A stretch of 64,000 nt of DNA from Gulbenkiania mobilis (GTDB taxonomy: Bacteria; Pseudomonadota; Gammaproteobacteria; Burkholderiales; Chromobacteriaceae). Below the pieces are notes generated by a model. That model had not been told where the DNA came from, made no database searches, and saw only the letters and a program-made list of their open reading frames with translations. Location of the stretch: NCBI GenBank assembly GCA_004346645.1, contig SMDA01000006.1, forward strand, positions 46,052-110,051. The letters are read 5' to 3'. The translations under genes and the position numbers were made by a program. This document shows positions 47,561 to 55,347 of this stretch, piece by piece (the first letter of the stretch is position 1; each line of letters opens with the position of its first letter).

Positions 47561-47587
47561 AGGTTGGCCGAAGGCTTCGGCCAACCT
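47561..47587. repeat. Perfect inverted pair of GGTTGGCCGAAG between nrdA and nrdB
   Basis: GGTTGGCCGAAG (47562-47573), one base, then CTTCGGCCAACC (47575-47586), with a further A/T pair outside. The perfect arms can form a hairpin in the nrdA-nrdB transcript. There is no long T run, so it may act as an mRNA stabiliser or attenuator rather than a full terminator. Confidence 0.85.
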
Positions 47588-47628
47588 TGGGCCGCTCCGG
47601 CGTTGCCGGGGCGGCATCCGTCAGGCAG

Positions 47629-50499
47629 TTACTGGCAGGCCTCGCAGTCCGGGTTGTCGATGCTGCAGAACTTGGCATCGGTGGCCGGGGTATTGTCCAC
47701 CGTGGCGGCTGGGGCTGCGGCTGTCGGTGCGCTGCTGCCCACACCACCGGCAGCCGGTACGGCGTTCAGCTCGCCACCGCGGCCAGTGGATTTCTCGGCA
47801 TTGGAGGCGGCCAAGGTGCGCAGGTAGTAGGTGGTCTTCAGGCCCTTCACCCACGCATGCTTGTACAGTTCGTCCAGCTTTTTCCCCGATGCGCCGGCCA
47901 TGTAGAGGTTGAGGCTCTGTGCCTGGTCGATCCACTTCTGGCGGCGGCTGGCCGCTTCCACCAGCCATTTCGGGTCGATCTCGAAGGCAGTGGCATAGAT
48001 GGCCTTCAGCTCGGACGGAATGCGGTCGATGCGCCCCAGGCTGCCGTCAAAGTATTTCAGGTCGGCGACCATCACTTCGTCCCACAGGCCCAGCTTCTTC
48101 AGATCGCGCACCAGATGTTCGTTGGTGACGGTGAATTCGCCGGACAGGTTGGATTTGACGAACAGGTTCTGGTACGTGGGCTCGATGCTGGCCGACACGC
48201 CAATGATGTTGGCGATGGTGGCAGTCGGGGCGATGGCCAGGACGTTGGAGTTGCGCATACCGTGCTTGGCAATACGCTCGCGCAAGGCGTTCCAGTTCAT
48301 GCGCTCGGTGCGGTCCACCTCCACATAGCCGCCGCGCTCGGCCGCCAGGAGGTTGATGCTGTCCTGCGGCAGGATGCCGCGATCCCACAGGCTACCTTTG
48401 TAGGAGGGGTAGCGGCCCCGCTCTTCGGCCAGCTCGGTGGAGGCCCAGTAGGCGTAGTACGCCACCATTTCCATGGATTCGTCGGCGAAGTCCACGGCCG
48501 CGTCGGAGGCATAGGCGATGCGTTTGGCGTGCAGGCAGTCCTGGAAGCCCATGATGCCCATGCCCACCGGGCGGTGCTTCAGGTTGGAATTACGCGCCTT
48601 TTTCACCGGGTAAAAGTTGATGTCGATGACGTTGTCCAGCATGCGCAGTGCGGTCTTCACGGTGCGCTGCAGCTTTTCCTGATCCAGCGAGCCGTCCGCC
48701 TTGAGGTGCGCGGCCAGGTTGACCGAGCCCAGATTGCACACTGCGATCTCGTCATCGTTGGTGTTGAGCGTGATCTCGGTGCAGAGGTTGGAGCTGTGCA
48801 CCACGCCCATATGCTGCTGCGGGCTGCGGATGTTGCACGGGTCCTTGAAGGTGATCCACGGGTGGCCGGTTTCGAACAGCATGGTCAGCATCTTGCGCCA
48901 CAGGCTTAGCGCCGGGATCTGCTTGAATACCTTCAGCTCGCCGCGCTTGCCCTTGGCCTCGTAGGCGGTGTAGGCCTTTTCGAAGGCCTGGCCGTAGAGG
49001 TCGTGCAGATCCGGCGTCTCGGAGGGGGAGAACAGGCTCCACTCGCCCCCTTCCATCACACGTTTCATGAACAGGTCCGGAATCCAGTTGGCGGTGTTCA
49101 TGTCGTGGGTACGGCGGCGGTCGTCACCAGTGTTCTTGCGCAGCTCGAGAAATTCCTCGATGTCGGCGTGCCAGGTTTCCAGATAGGCGCACACCGCGCC
49201 CTTGCGCTTGCCGCCCTGGTTGACGGCCACGGCGGTGTCGTTGACCACCTTCAGGAACGGCACCACGCCCTGCGACTTGCCGTTGGTGCCCTTGATGTGG
49301 CTGCCCATGGCGCGCACTGGCGTCCAGTCGTTGCCCAGGCCGCCGGCAAACTTGGACAGCAGTGCGTTGTCCTTGATGCCTTCGTAGATGCCGTCCAGGT
49401 CGTCGGCGATCGTCGTCAGGTAGCAGCTGGACAGCTGGCTGCGGCGGGTGCCAGAGTTGAACAGCGTGGGGGTGGACGACATGAAGTCGAAACTGGAGAG
49501 GATGTTGTAGAACTCGATGGCGCGCGCCTCGCGCTCTACCTCGTTCAGGGCCAGGCCCATCGCCACGCGCATGTAGAACGCCTGCGGCATCTCGATGCGG
49601 GTGCCATCCACGTGCAGGAAGTAGCGGTCGTACAGGGTCTGCAGGCCGAGGTAGCCGAACTTGAGGTCACGCTCGGCATCGAGCGCCGCGCCCAGTCGCG
49701 CCAGGTCGAACTCGCCCAGACGCTCGTCCAGCAGTTCGGCCTCGATGCCCTTGCGGATGTAGCTGGGGAAGTAGTGCGCGTACTGGATGCGCATTTCCTC
49801 CTGGCTGACGGCCTCGTCCAGGATTTCCAGGCGGATATTGTTCAGCAGCAGGCGGGCGGTGACGTAGTCGTAGGCCGGGTCCTGCTCGATCATGGCGCGG
49901 GCGGCCAGGATGGAGGATTTGTTCACCTCCTCTTCCGAGACGCCGTCATAAATATTCTTTAGCGTCTCGGTCAGGATGGCGTCCACGTCGGTTTCGGCCA
50001 ACCCTTGGCAGGCGGACTCGATGGTGGCGCGCAGACGGGCCACGTCCAGCGGCATCTTGCGGCCATCCTTGCGCACTACGTTGATCTGGATCTGCGTCAG
50101 CGCCTCGCCCCGGGCGGCGCGCTCCTGCGCGCGCTGTTCGCGGTACAGCACGTAGGCGCGGGCCACATCATGTTCGCCGGCACGCATCAGTGACAGCTCG
50201 ACCTGGTCCTGGATGTCTTCGATGTGGATGGCGCCGCCTTCGGGCTTGCGGCGCATCAGGGCGTTCACCACCTGTTCGGTCAGGTGTGCCACCTTGTCGC
50301 GGATGCTGGCGGAGGTAGCGCTCTGCTGGCCCATCACGGCCAGGAAGGCCTTGGTGACGGCAATGGAGATTTTCACCGGCTCAAAAGGCACCACTGCGCC
50401 GTTGCGGCGGATGGTCTTGTACTGGCTATAGTCGGCTTCCGGGGCGGCGGAGCGGCCGAGTTCGGCGGCGATCTGCCCATCAAAGGTCGTCGGTTGCAT
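47629..50499 (-). CDS. nrdA: Ribonucleoside-diphosphate reductase, alpha subunit
   Basis: NrdA reduces ribonucleoside diphosphates to deoxy forms. The 956-residue protein has an N-terminal ATP-cone (IRRNGAVVPFEPVKISIAV) for allosteric control, SSCYLTTI and SSNLCTEITL with active-site Cys, Asn and Glu, NVLAIAPTATIANIIG split, and a C-terminal CSIDNPDCEACQ whose cysteines pass electrons from thioredoxin. A proline/alanine-rich linker precedes that tail. The ATG at 50499 has GAGG upstream; the longer frame is not coding. An NrdR-like box lies upstream. Confidence 0.96.
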   Translation of the reverse strand: MQPTTFDGQIAAELGRSAAPEADYSQYKTIRRNGAVVPFEPVKISIAVTKAFLAVMGQQSATSASIRDKVAHLTEQVVNALMRRKPEGGAIHIEDIQDQVELSLMRAGEHDVARAYVLYREQRAQERAARGEALTQIQINVVRKDGRKMPLDVARLRATIESACQGLAETDVDAILTETLKNIYDGVSEEEVNKSSILAARAMIEQDPAYDYVTARLLLNNIRLEILDEAVSQEEMRIQYAHYFPSYIRKGIEAELLDERLGEFDLARLGAALDAERDLKFGYLGLQTLYDRYFLHVDGTRIEMPQAFYMRVAMGLALNEVEREARAIEFYNILSSFDFMSSTPTLFNSGTRRSQLSSCYLTTIADDLDGIYEGIKDNALLSKFAGGLGNDWTPVRAMGSHIKGTNGKSQGVVPFLKVVNDTAVAVNQGGKRKGAVCAYLETWHADIEEFLELRKNTGDDRRRTHDMNTANWIPDLFMKRVMEGGEWSLFSPSETPDLHDLYGQAFEKAYTAYEAKGKRGELKVFKQIPALSLWRKMLTMLFETGHPWITFKDPCNIRSPQQHMGVVHSSNLCTEITLNTNDDEIAVCNLGSVNLAAHLKADGSLDQEKLQRTVKTALRMLDNVIDINFYPVKKARNSNLKHRPVGMGIMGFQDCLHAKRIAYASDAAVDFADESMEMVAYYAYWASTELAEERGRYPSYKGSLWDRGILPQDSINLLAAERGGYVEVDRTERMNWNALRERIAKHGMRNSNVLAIAPTATIANIIGVSASIEPTYQNLFVKSNLSGEFTVTNEHLVRDLKKLGLWDEVMVADLKYFDGSLGRIDRIPSELKAIYATAFEIDPKWLVEAASRRQKWIDQAQSLNLYMAGASGKKLDELYKHAWVKGLKTTYYLRTLAASNAEKSTGRGGELNAVPAAGGVGSSAPTAAAPAATVDNTPATDAKFCSIDNPDCEACQ

Positions 50500-50582
50500 G
50501 GTGCCCTCTGTTCGGTGGTGGGACAGGGTCGATGTGCCCTGTGGACAAAACTGTTGAAAAACTGTGAGCGGCCTGTGTACAA

Positions 50583-50598
50583 ACACAATATGTACTGT
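50583..50598 (-). promoter_or_regulatory. NrdR-like box upstream of nrdA
   Basis: ACACAATATGTACTGT resembles the NrdR consensus ACACWATATAGTGT and lies 84 bases before the nrdA start. NrdR normally uses two boxes; a second one is not convincing here. Confidence 0.5.
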
Positions 50599-50672
50599 TT
50601 GTACTGCCAAACGGTCGCAAATTCTAGTGGTTAAGGTAGGCGGGCACAAGGCCTTGACAGAGCCGGGAAAAA

Positions 50673-50712
50673 CGCAAAACCGCGCCGTTTCTGGCTTTGC
50701 GCCGGTTTTGCG
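50673..50712. repeat. Inverted repeat CGCAAAACCG ... CGGTTTTGCG
   Basis: Perfect 10-base arms at 50673-50682 and 50703-50712 are separated by 20 bases, so their centres are 30 bases apart (three turns). It lies in the 373-base gap between nrdA and pgeF and could be an operator or a cruciform. No gene is seen in this gap. Confidence 0.5.
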
Positions 50713-50841
50713 AAATGAAGCGGCGCGAGGGTGGGAGAAGGGAAAAATCGCTTGAGCCTTGATCCGCAAGGCTTCGGCAGGATGATGCACGTATGCTACA
50801 TGGCTGTGACGCCAGAGAGGTGTGGCATGGCTGCCACGGGG

Positions 50842-50873
50842 ATAAAAAGCCACCCCGCAGGGTGGCTTTTTAT
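50842..50873. terminator. Terminator of pgeF
   Basis: ATAAAAAGCCACCC, a CGCA loop and GGGTGGCTTTTTAT. On the minus strand it ends in TTTTTAT directly after the pgeF stop. Confidence 0.9.
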
Positions 50874-51613
50874 CAGGTCTCCAGCCAGATCAGGCTGGCC
50901 ATGCGGCCGCTGGTGCCGTCGCGTCGGTAGGAGTAGAAGCGTTCGCGGTCGATGACGGTGCAGAAGTCGCCACCGTAGACGGCGTCCACTCCAAGACGCC
51001 CCAGCCGCTTACGGGCCAAGGCGTAGATGTCGGCGAGGTATTTGTCGTCACCGATGGGAGTGAAGGCACTGGCTGCCGACGCGTCGCGCTCTAAAAAGGC
51101 CGCGCGTACTTCGGCGCCCACTTCGAAGGCGTCCGGTCCGATGGCCGGGCCCAGCCAAGCCAGTACTTCTCCCAGTGCGACCTGCATGGCCGCCACGGTC
51201 GCTTCAATGACTCCGTTGCATAGCCCGCGCCACCCGGCGTGGGCGGCAGCCACCACGGTGCCCGCGCGGTCGCACAGCAGTACCGGCAGGCAGTCCGCCG
51301 TCATGACCACACTCACCAGCCCGGGCGCATGGGCAACGCTGGCGTCCGCTTCGGGCGGAGTGCCGCCAGTGTAGCGGGCCAGATCAAGCACCTGGGTGCC
51401 ATGCACCTGCTGCAGCCATACGGGTTCGGCCGGAAGATGACTGCGTAGCCGAGCGCGGTTGGCCGAAACATGGACGGGGTCGTCGCCTACGTGATCGCCC
51501 AGGTTCAGACCGGCCCAAGGGCCTTGGCTGACGCCGCCTGCGCGGGTAGTGATGAGCGTGCGCACCGTAGCAGGGGCTGGCCAGTCCGCCTGCAACCACT
51601 CATTCACGGACAT
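50873..51613 (-). CDS. pgeF: Peptidoglycan editing factor / multicopper-like purine nucleoside phosphorylase (YfiH)
   Basis: PgeF removes wrongly incorporated serine from peptidoglycan precursors in E. coli, and related proteins act on purine nucleosides. The 246-residue protein has TTRAGGVS, QQVHG, MTADCLPVLL and AAHAGWRGL with the metal-binding His/Cys/His. The start at 51613 is preceded by an unusually complete Shine-Dalgarno (GGAGGTGAT) inside the end of rluD, with which it overlaps by 14 bases. The pair rluD-pgeF is common in proteobacteria. Confidence 0.92.
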   Translation of the reverse strand: MSVNEWLQADWPAPATVRTLITTRAGGVSQGPWAGLNLGDHVGDDPVHVSANRARLRSHLPAEPVWLQQVHGTQVLDLARYTGGTPPEADASVAHAPGLVSVVMTADCLPVLLCDRAGTVVAAAHAGWRGLCNGVIEATVAAMQVALGEVLAWLGPAIGPDAFEVGAEVRAAFLERDASAASAFTPIGDDKYLADIYALARKRLGRLGVDAVYGGDFCTVIDRERFYSYRRDGTSGRMASLIWLET

Positions 51614-52697
51614 AGATCACCTCCACATCGCCGTCGTCCTCGTCATCGTCGTCCCAATCTTCCCCTTCCCAGTCTTCGGACGCTTCGGCAGGGCGCATGC
51701 GCTCGCCTTCCTCGGCGCGCAGCGTGGCCAAAAGCGCCTTCATGTCATCCGGTAAGGGGGCATTCCAATGGGCTTCCCGCCCTGTCACAGGGTGGATCAG
51801 CGACAGTTTGTAGGCGTGCAGCGCCTGCCGCCCCAAGGCCCGGACGGCAGCGGCAAGTGCCTCGGGCATGGGGTGGCGCGGATTGCCGTAAACCGGGTCG
51901 CCCGCCAGCGGATGGCCGGCTTCCCGCATGTGTACGCGAATCTGGTGGGTGCGTCCCGTCTCCAGCTGGCATTCCACATAAGAGTGCGTGGCAAAGCGCA
52001 TCAGCACGCGCACATGGGTGATCGCCGGCTTGCCGCCGTACTTCAGCACTGCCATGCGCAGCCGGTTGTTGGGGTCGCGGCCGATCTGCGTCTCGATCTT
52101 GCCGTCGAAGGGCACTACGCCATCAGCAATGGCACGATAGATACGCTTCACGGTGCGGGCCTGCAGCTGACGCACCAGGTCGGTTTGGGCTGCCATGGTC
52201 TTGGCGACCACCATCAGGCCGCTGGTGTCCTTGTCCAGACGGTGCACGATGCCAGCGCGCGGCAGCTGTGCCAGGGCAGGGCAATGGTGCAGCAGACCGT
52301 TGAGCAGCGTGCCCGTCCAGTTGCCGGCGGCCGGGTGCACCACCAGTCCTGCGGGTTTGTTGATGACGATGAGGTCATCGTCTTCATAGATGATGGGCAG
52401 ATCCATCGGTTCAGGCGCAAAGGCCACGGCCTCCGGCAGGGTGCCAGGCACCACTTCTACCTGCTCGCCGCCAAGGAGACGGGTCTTGGGCTGGCCGGGT
52501 GCGCCATCCACGCTGACCTTGCCTTCCTTGATCCACTGGGTGAGGCGGCTGCGCGAGTACTCGGGCATCAGACGGGCCAGCGCGGCATCCAGGCGTTCCC
52601 CGCACAGGGAGGAGGGGATATCCAGCACAACAGGTGCGGATACCTCGTTTTCCGAGATATCGCTATAATCTTCGGAATCAAAATAAGGATCGGTCAT
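51600..52697 (-). CDS. rluD: 23S rRNA pseudouridine synthase D
   Basis: RluD makes pseudouridines 1911, 1915 and 1917 in helix 69 of 23S rRNA. The 365-residue protein has an acidic N-terminal lead, an S4 domain (LDAALARLMPEYSRSRLTQWI), the catalytic Asp in GIVHRLDKDTSGLMVVAKT, and LETGRTHQIRVHM. It ends in an acidic Glu/Asp-rich tail beyond the usual length. Its ATG at 52697 overlaps the bamD ATG on the other strand, and no ribosome site is visible before it. Confidence 0.93.
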   Translation of the reverse strand: MTDPYFDSEDYSDISENEVSAPVVLDIPSSLCGERLDAALARLMPEYSRSRLTQWIKEGKVSVDGAPGQPKTRLLGGEQVEVVPGTLPEAVAFAPEPMDLPIIYEDDDLIVINKPAGLVVHPAAGNWTGTLLNGLLHHCPALAQLPRAGIVHRLDKDTSGLMVVAKTMAAQTDLVRQLQARTVKRIYRAIADGVVPFDGKIETQIGRDPNNRLRMAVLKYGGKPAITHVRVLMRFATHSYVECQLETGRTHQIRVHMREAGHPLAGDPVYGNPRHPMPEALAAAVRALGRQALHAYKLSLIHPVTGREAHWNAPLPDDMKALLATLRAEEGERMRPAEASEDWEGEDWDDDDEDDGDVEVIYVRE

Positions 52698-53487
52698 GAA
52701 AAGATACGTTGCAGCTATGTTGGTGGCGCTGGGACTCGCCGGTTGTGCGACCACGGACACCCATGACGAAACGCGCGGCTGGACCGTGGAGCGTTTGTAC
52801 AGCGAAGCCCGCGAAGAGTTGAATAGCGGCAATTATAGCCGTGCCGTCAAGCTCTACGAAACGCTGGAAGCGCGTTATCCGTATGGCCGCTTTGCACAGC
52901 AGGCGCAGATGGACCTGGCCTACACCCACTACAAGGATAACGAGCCGGAGCTGGCCATCGCTGCAGCCGACCGCTTCATCAAGCTGCACCCCACCCATCC
53001 CAACCTTGACTACCTCTACTACTTGAAGGGCCTGGTCTACTACAACGATGACTCCGGGCTGCTCTCCAAGTGGGCCGGGCAGGACATGAGCGAGCGCGAC
53101 CCCAAGGCCACCCGCGAGGCCTTCATTGCCTTCCGCGAGCTGACCAGCCGTTACCCGCAAAGCAAGTACGCCGCCGATGCCACCGAGAAGATGGGGCGCC
53201 TGGTGCAGGCGCTGGGTGGGCATGAGATGCATGTGGCCCGCTATTACATGAAGCGGGGCGCTTACCTCGCCGCCGCCAACCGGGCCCAGACGGTGATCAA
53301 GGAGTACGCCAACACCGGCTACAACGAGGAAGCACTGGCCCTGATGGCCGTGGCCTACGACAAGCTGGGCATGGCCGATCTGTCCAACGACGCCAAGCGC
53401 GTGCTGGCGCTCAACTACCCGAACAGCGCCTATCTGCGCAACGGGTGGAAGGTGGAAGAGATGCCGTGGTGGCGGTTCTGGAAATGA
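52696..53487 (+). CDS. bamD: Outer membrane assembly lipoprotein BamD (ComL)
   Basis: BamD is an essential lipoprotein of the BAM complex that inserts beta-barrel proteins into the outer membrane; in Neisseria it was named ComL because of a link to transformation. The 263-residue protein has the lipobox LAGC at about residue 17, several tetratricopeptide-like helices (SGNYSRAVKLYETLEARYP) and a C-terminal EEMPWWRFWK. AAGGA precedes the ATG. It is head to head with rluD. A CTTCGGCCAACC word follows 6 bases after the stop. Confidence 0.94.
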   Translation: MKRYVAAMLVALGLAGCATTDTHDETRGWTVERLYSEAREELNSGNYSRAVKLYETLEARYPYGRFAQQAQMDLAYTHYKDNEPELAIAAADRFIKLHPTHPNLDYLYYLKGLVYYNDDSGLLSKWAGQDMSERDPKATREAFIAFRELTSRYPQSKYAADATEKMGRLVQALGGHEMHVARYYMKRGAYLAAANRAQTVIKEYANTGYNEEALALMAVAYDKLGMADLSNDAKRVLALNYPNSAYLRNGWKVEEMPWWRFWK

Positions 53488-53524
53488 ACAGGCTTCGGCC
53501 AACCCTGCCCATCGGCGGGGCATG

Positions 53525-53557
53525 AAAAACGGGTCGCAATGCGACCCGTTTTTTTGG
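53525..53557. terminator. Terminator between bamD and pgaD
   Basis: AAAACGGGTCGC and GCGACCCGTTTT form a stem with an AAT loop region, followed by TTT. A before and T after suit both converging genes. Confidence 0.9.
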
Positions 53558-53571
53558 GCCTGCCGTAGGAG

Positions 53572-54003
53572 TCAGGCGCGGCGTTCGATACGGATGATGC
53601 GCCCGTGATCGTCGTGATGGACCACCGTGATGGAAGCTTCACGCGCGGCGGCCAGCTCCTCTTCCGGCAAACCGAAGTGGCTGGCGTACTCCGTGATCTC
53701 GCGGCTAGGCTGGGCGTCGCTCACTCGGCGTGCCGGCAAGCGCGACCACAGCAGCAGGGTACCCGAGGTGCCTACCAAGGCGTACACCGAATGCTCCAGC
53801 GAGCCGGGGGCCAGGCTCGCAGCCATCTTCAGCACCACGCTGTGATAGTTGGCGCCAAAGCCGTACACCCAGTTGCCAAAATTGACGAACGGCCGCCACA
53901 GGTAAAGCCAGCCTGCCCACAGAGCGGCGGTGGATGCGTTCGAAAGCAGGCGCTGGCTCCAGCTGAGCTGGTCCCGGGCGTTGATGATCAGGTTGTCGGA
54001 CAT
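53572..54003 (-). CDS. pgaD: Poly-N-acetylglucosamine synthesis protein PgaD
   Basis: PgaD is the small inner-membrane partner of the PgaC synthase; in E. coli the PgaC-PgaD pair is switched on by cyclic di-GMP. The 143-residue protein has two membrane helices (NASTAALWAGWLYLWRPFVN and YALVGTSGTLLLWSRL) after a short NARDQLSWSQ lead, the usual PgaD layout. It follows pgaC by 34 bases and is the last gene of the unit. Confidence 0.8.
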   Translation of the reverse strand: MSDNLIINARDQLSWSQRLLSNASTAALWAGWLYLWRPFVNFGNWVYGFGANYHSVVLKMAASLAPGSLEHSVYALVGTSGTLLLWSRLPARRVSDAQPSREITEYASHFGLPEEELAAAREASITVVHHDDHGRIIRIERRA

Positions 54004-54037
54004 CGTCTTTTCTGCAGCCTCAATACAAGTTGCGGGT

Positions 54038-55333
54038 TCAAGACCCCTGCGAAGGGGGGTTATCTGATTTAACGCGGATACCCCGGTCGGGGCTGACCCA
54101 GCGCGCTCTTTTTCCGTCGCCACGGCGCAGCACTTTGGGAAAGGCGGTGACCGTGGAAGCGATGTTGATGATCCAGAACACCAACGGGTACCAGATCATC
54201 CAGTAGTAATTGCGCCCCAGCCCCTTGTCGTAGTGGCTGTCCAGCCACTTGCTCAGGGCAAACTGGAACAGGCAGGTCGCCCCAAGGATGATGCCGCTCC
54301 ACTGCGGAATCAGCGGCGAGCCGACTGCGGGCACCGTGCCAGCGGGAAGCACCAGACTCGCCATCCACAGCAGCGTCGTCAACAGCATCAGGTAGGACCA
54401 CACCAGGCTCAGGCATAGCTCCAGCATCAGTGGCCACAGATGGTTTTGGCTGGGGCGCCCGAGGATGGTGAGGTTTTTCAGCAGCACCTGCGCGCCGCCC
54501 ATGGCCCAGCGCAGGCGCTGCTTCCACAGGCCCTTGAGGGTTTCGGGCATCAGGATCCACACCAGTGCCTTGGGTTCGAAACGCACGTCCCACCCGGCAC
54601 GCTGCAGCTTCCAGGTGATGTCGATGTCCTCGGTCAGCATGTCCGGGCTCCAGTAGCCCACTTCGTGCACCGCTGATCGGCGGAAGGCAGTGATGACGCC
54701 GGAGACGGTGAACAGTCGGCCGAAACTGCGCTGCGCCCGCTTGATCATGCCCACAATGGATGAGAACTCGCCCACTTGCACCCGGCCCAGCAGTGTGGAG
54801 CGGTTGCGGATGCGCGGGTTGCCGGTGACGGCCGCCACGTCCGGTGCCTGCACGAAATGCCGCACCATCCAGTGCGCCGCATACGGGTCCAGCAGTGCAT
54901 CCCCGTCGATGCACAGCAGGATGTCGTGACGGGCTACCAAGCTGCCGGCCTGCAGGGCCATGGCCTTGCCTTGGTTTTGTGCCAGGTGCACCACCCGCAG
55001 GCGAGGATGGCGGGCGGCCAGCCGGTCCAGCACCTCGCCGGTGTTGTCGCGGCTGCCGTCATTGATGGCGATGACCTCGAAGTCCGGATAGTCCAGCTTC
55101 AGCGCATGGCTGATGGTTTCTTCGGCGTTTTCCCCCTCATTGAAGCAGGGGATCAGTACGCTGACCGGCGGGGTGCCGGGCAGCGAAACCGGCCGGTTGT
55201 ACGGCCCGTCGCGCCGCTCGTGCCGCCAGTAGAAGAGGGCGGCGCCCACCATCCACAGGTAGGACATGAACAGCGGATAGTAGTACACGAAGCCCAGGAG
55301 GCCCTGCCAGAGGGTTTTCATCAGATTCGGCAT
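54038..55333 (-). CDS. pgaC: Poly-beta-1,6-N-acetylglucosamine synthase PgaC
   Basis: PgaC is a family 2 glycosyltransferase that polymerises UDP-GlcNAc into an exported biofilm polysaccharide. The 431-residue protein has an N-terminal membrane helix, VSVLIPCFNEGENAEETI, INDGSRDNT, the DGDALLD and TEDIDITW acidic motifs, the QRLRWAMGG motif of processive enzymes and further helices at the end. GTG stands one codon before the ATG at 55333. It follows pgaB by 14 bases. Confidence 0.94.
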   Translation of the reverse strand: MPNLMKTLWQGLLGFVYYYPLFMSYLWMVGAALFYWRHERRDGPYNRPVSLPGTPPVSVLIPCFNEGENAEETISHALKLDYPDFEVIAINDGSRDNTGEVLDRLAARHPRLRVVHLAQNQGKAMALQAGSLVARHDILLCIDGDALLDPYAAHWMVRHFVQAPDVAAVTGNPRIRNRSTLLGRVQVGEFSSIVGMIKRAQRSFGRLFTVSGVITAFRRSAVHEVGYWSPDMLTEDIDITWKLQRAGWDVRFEPKALVWILMPETLKGLWKQRLRWAMGGAQVLLKNLTILGRPSQNHLWPLMLELCLSLVWSYLMLLTTLLWMASLVLPAGTVPAVGSPLIPQWSGIILGATCLFQFALSKWLDSHYDKGLGRNYYWMIWYPLVFWIINIASTVTAFPKVLRRGDGKRARWVSPDRGIRVKSDNPPSQGS

Positions 55334-55347
55334 CACGTCCGGTCAGG

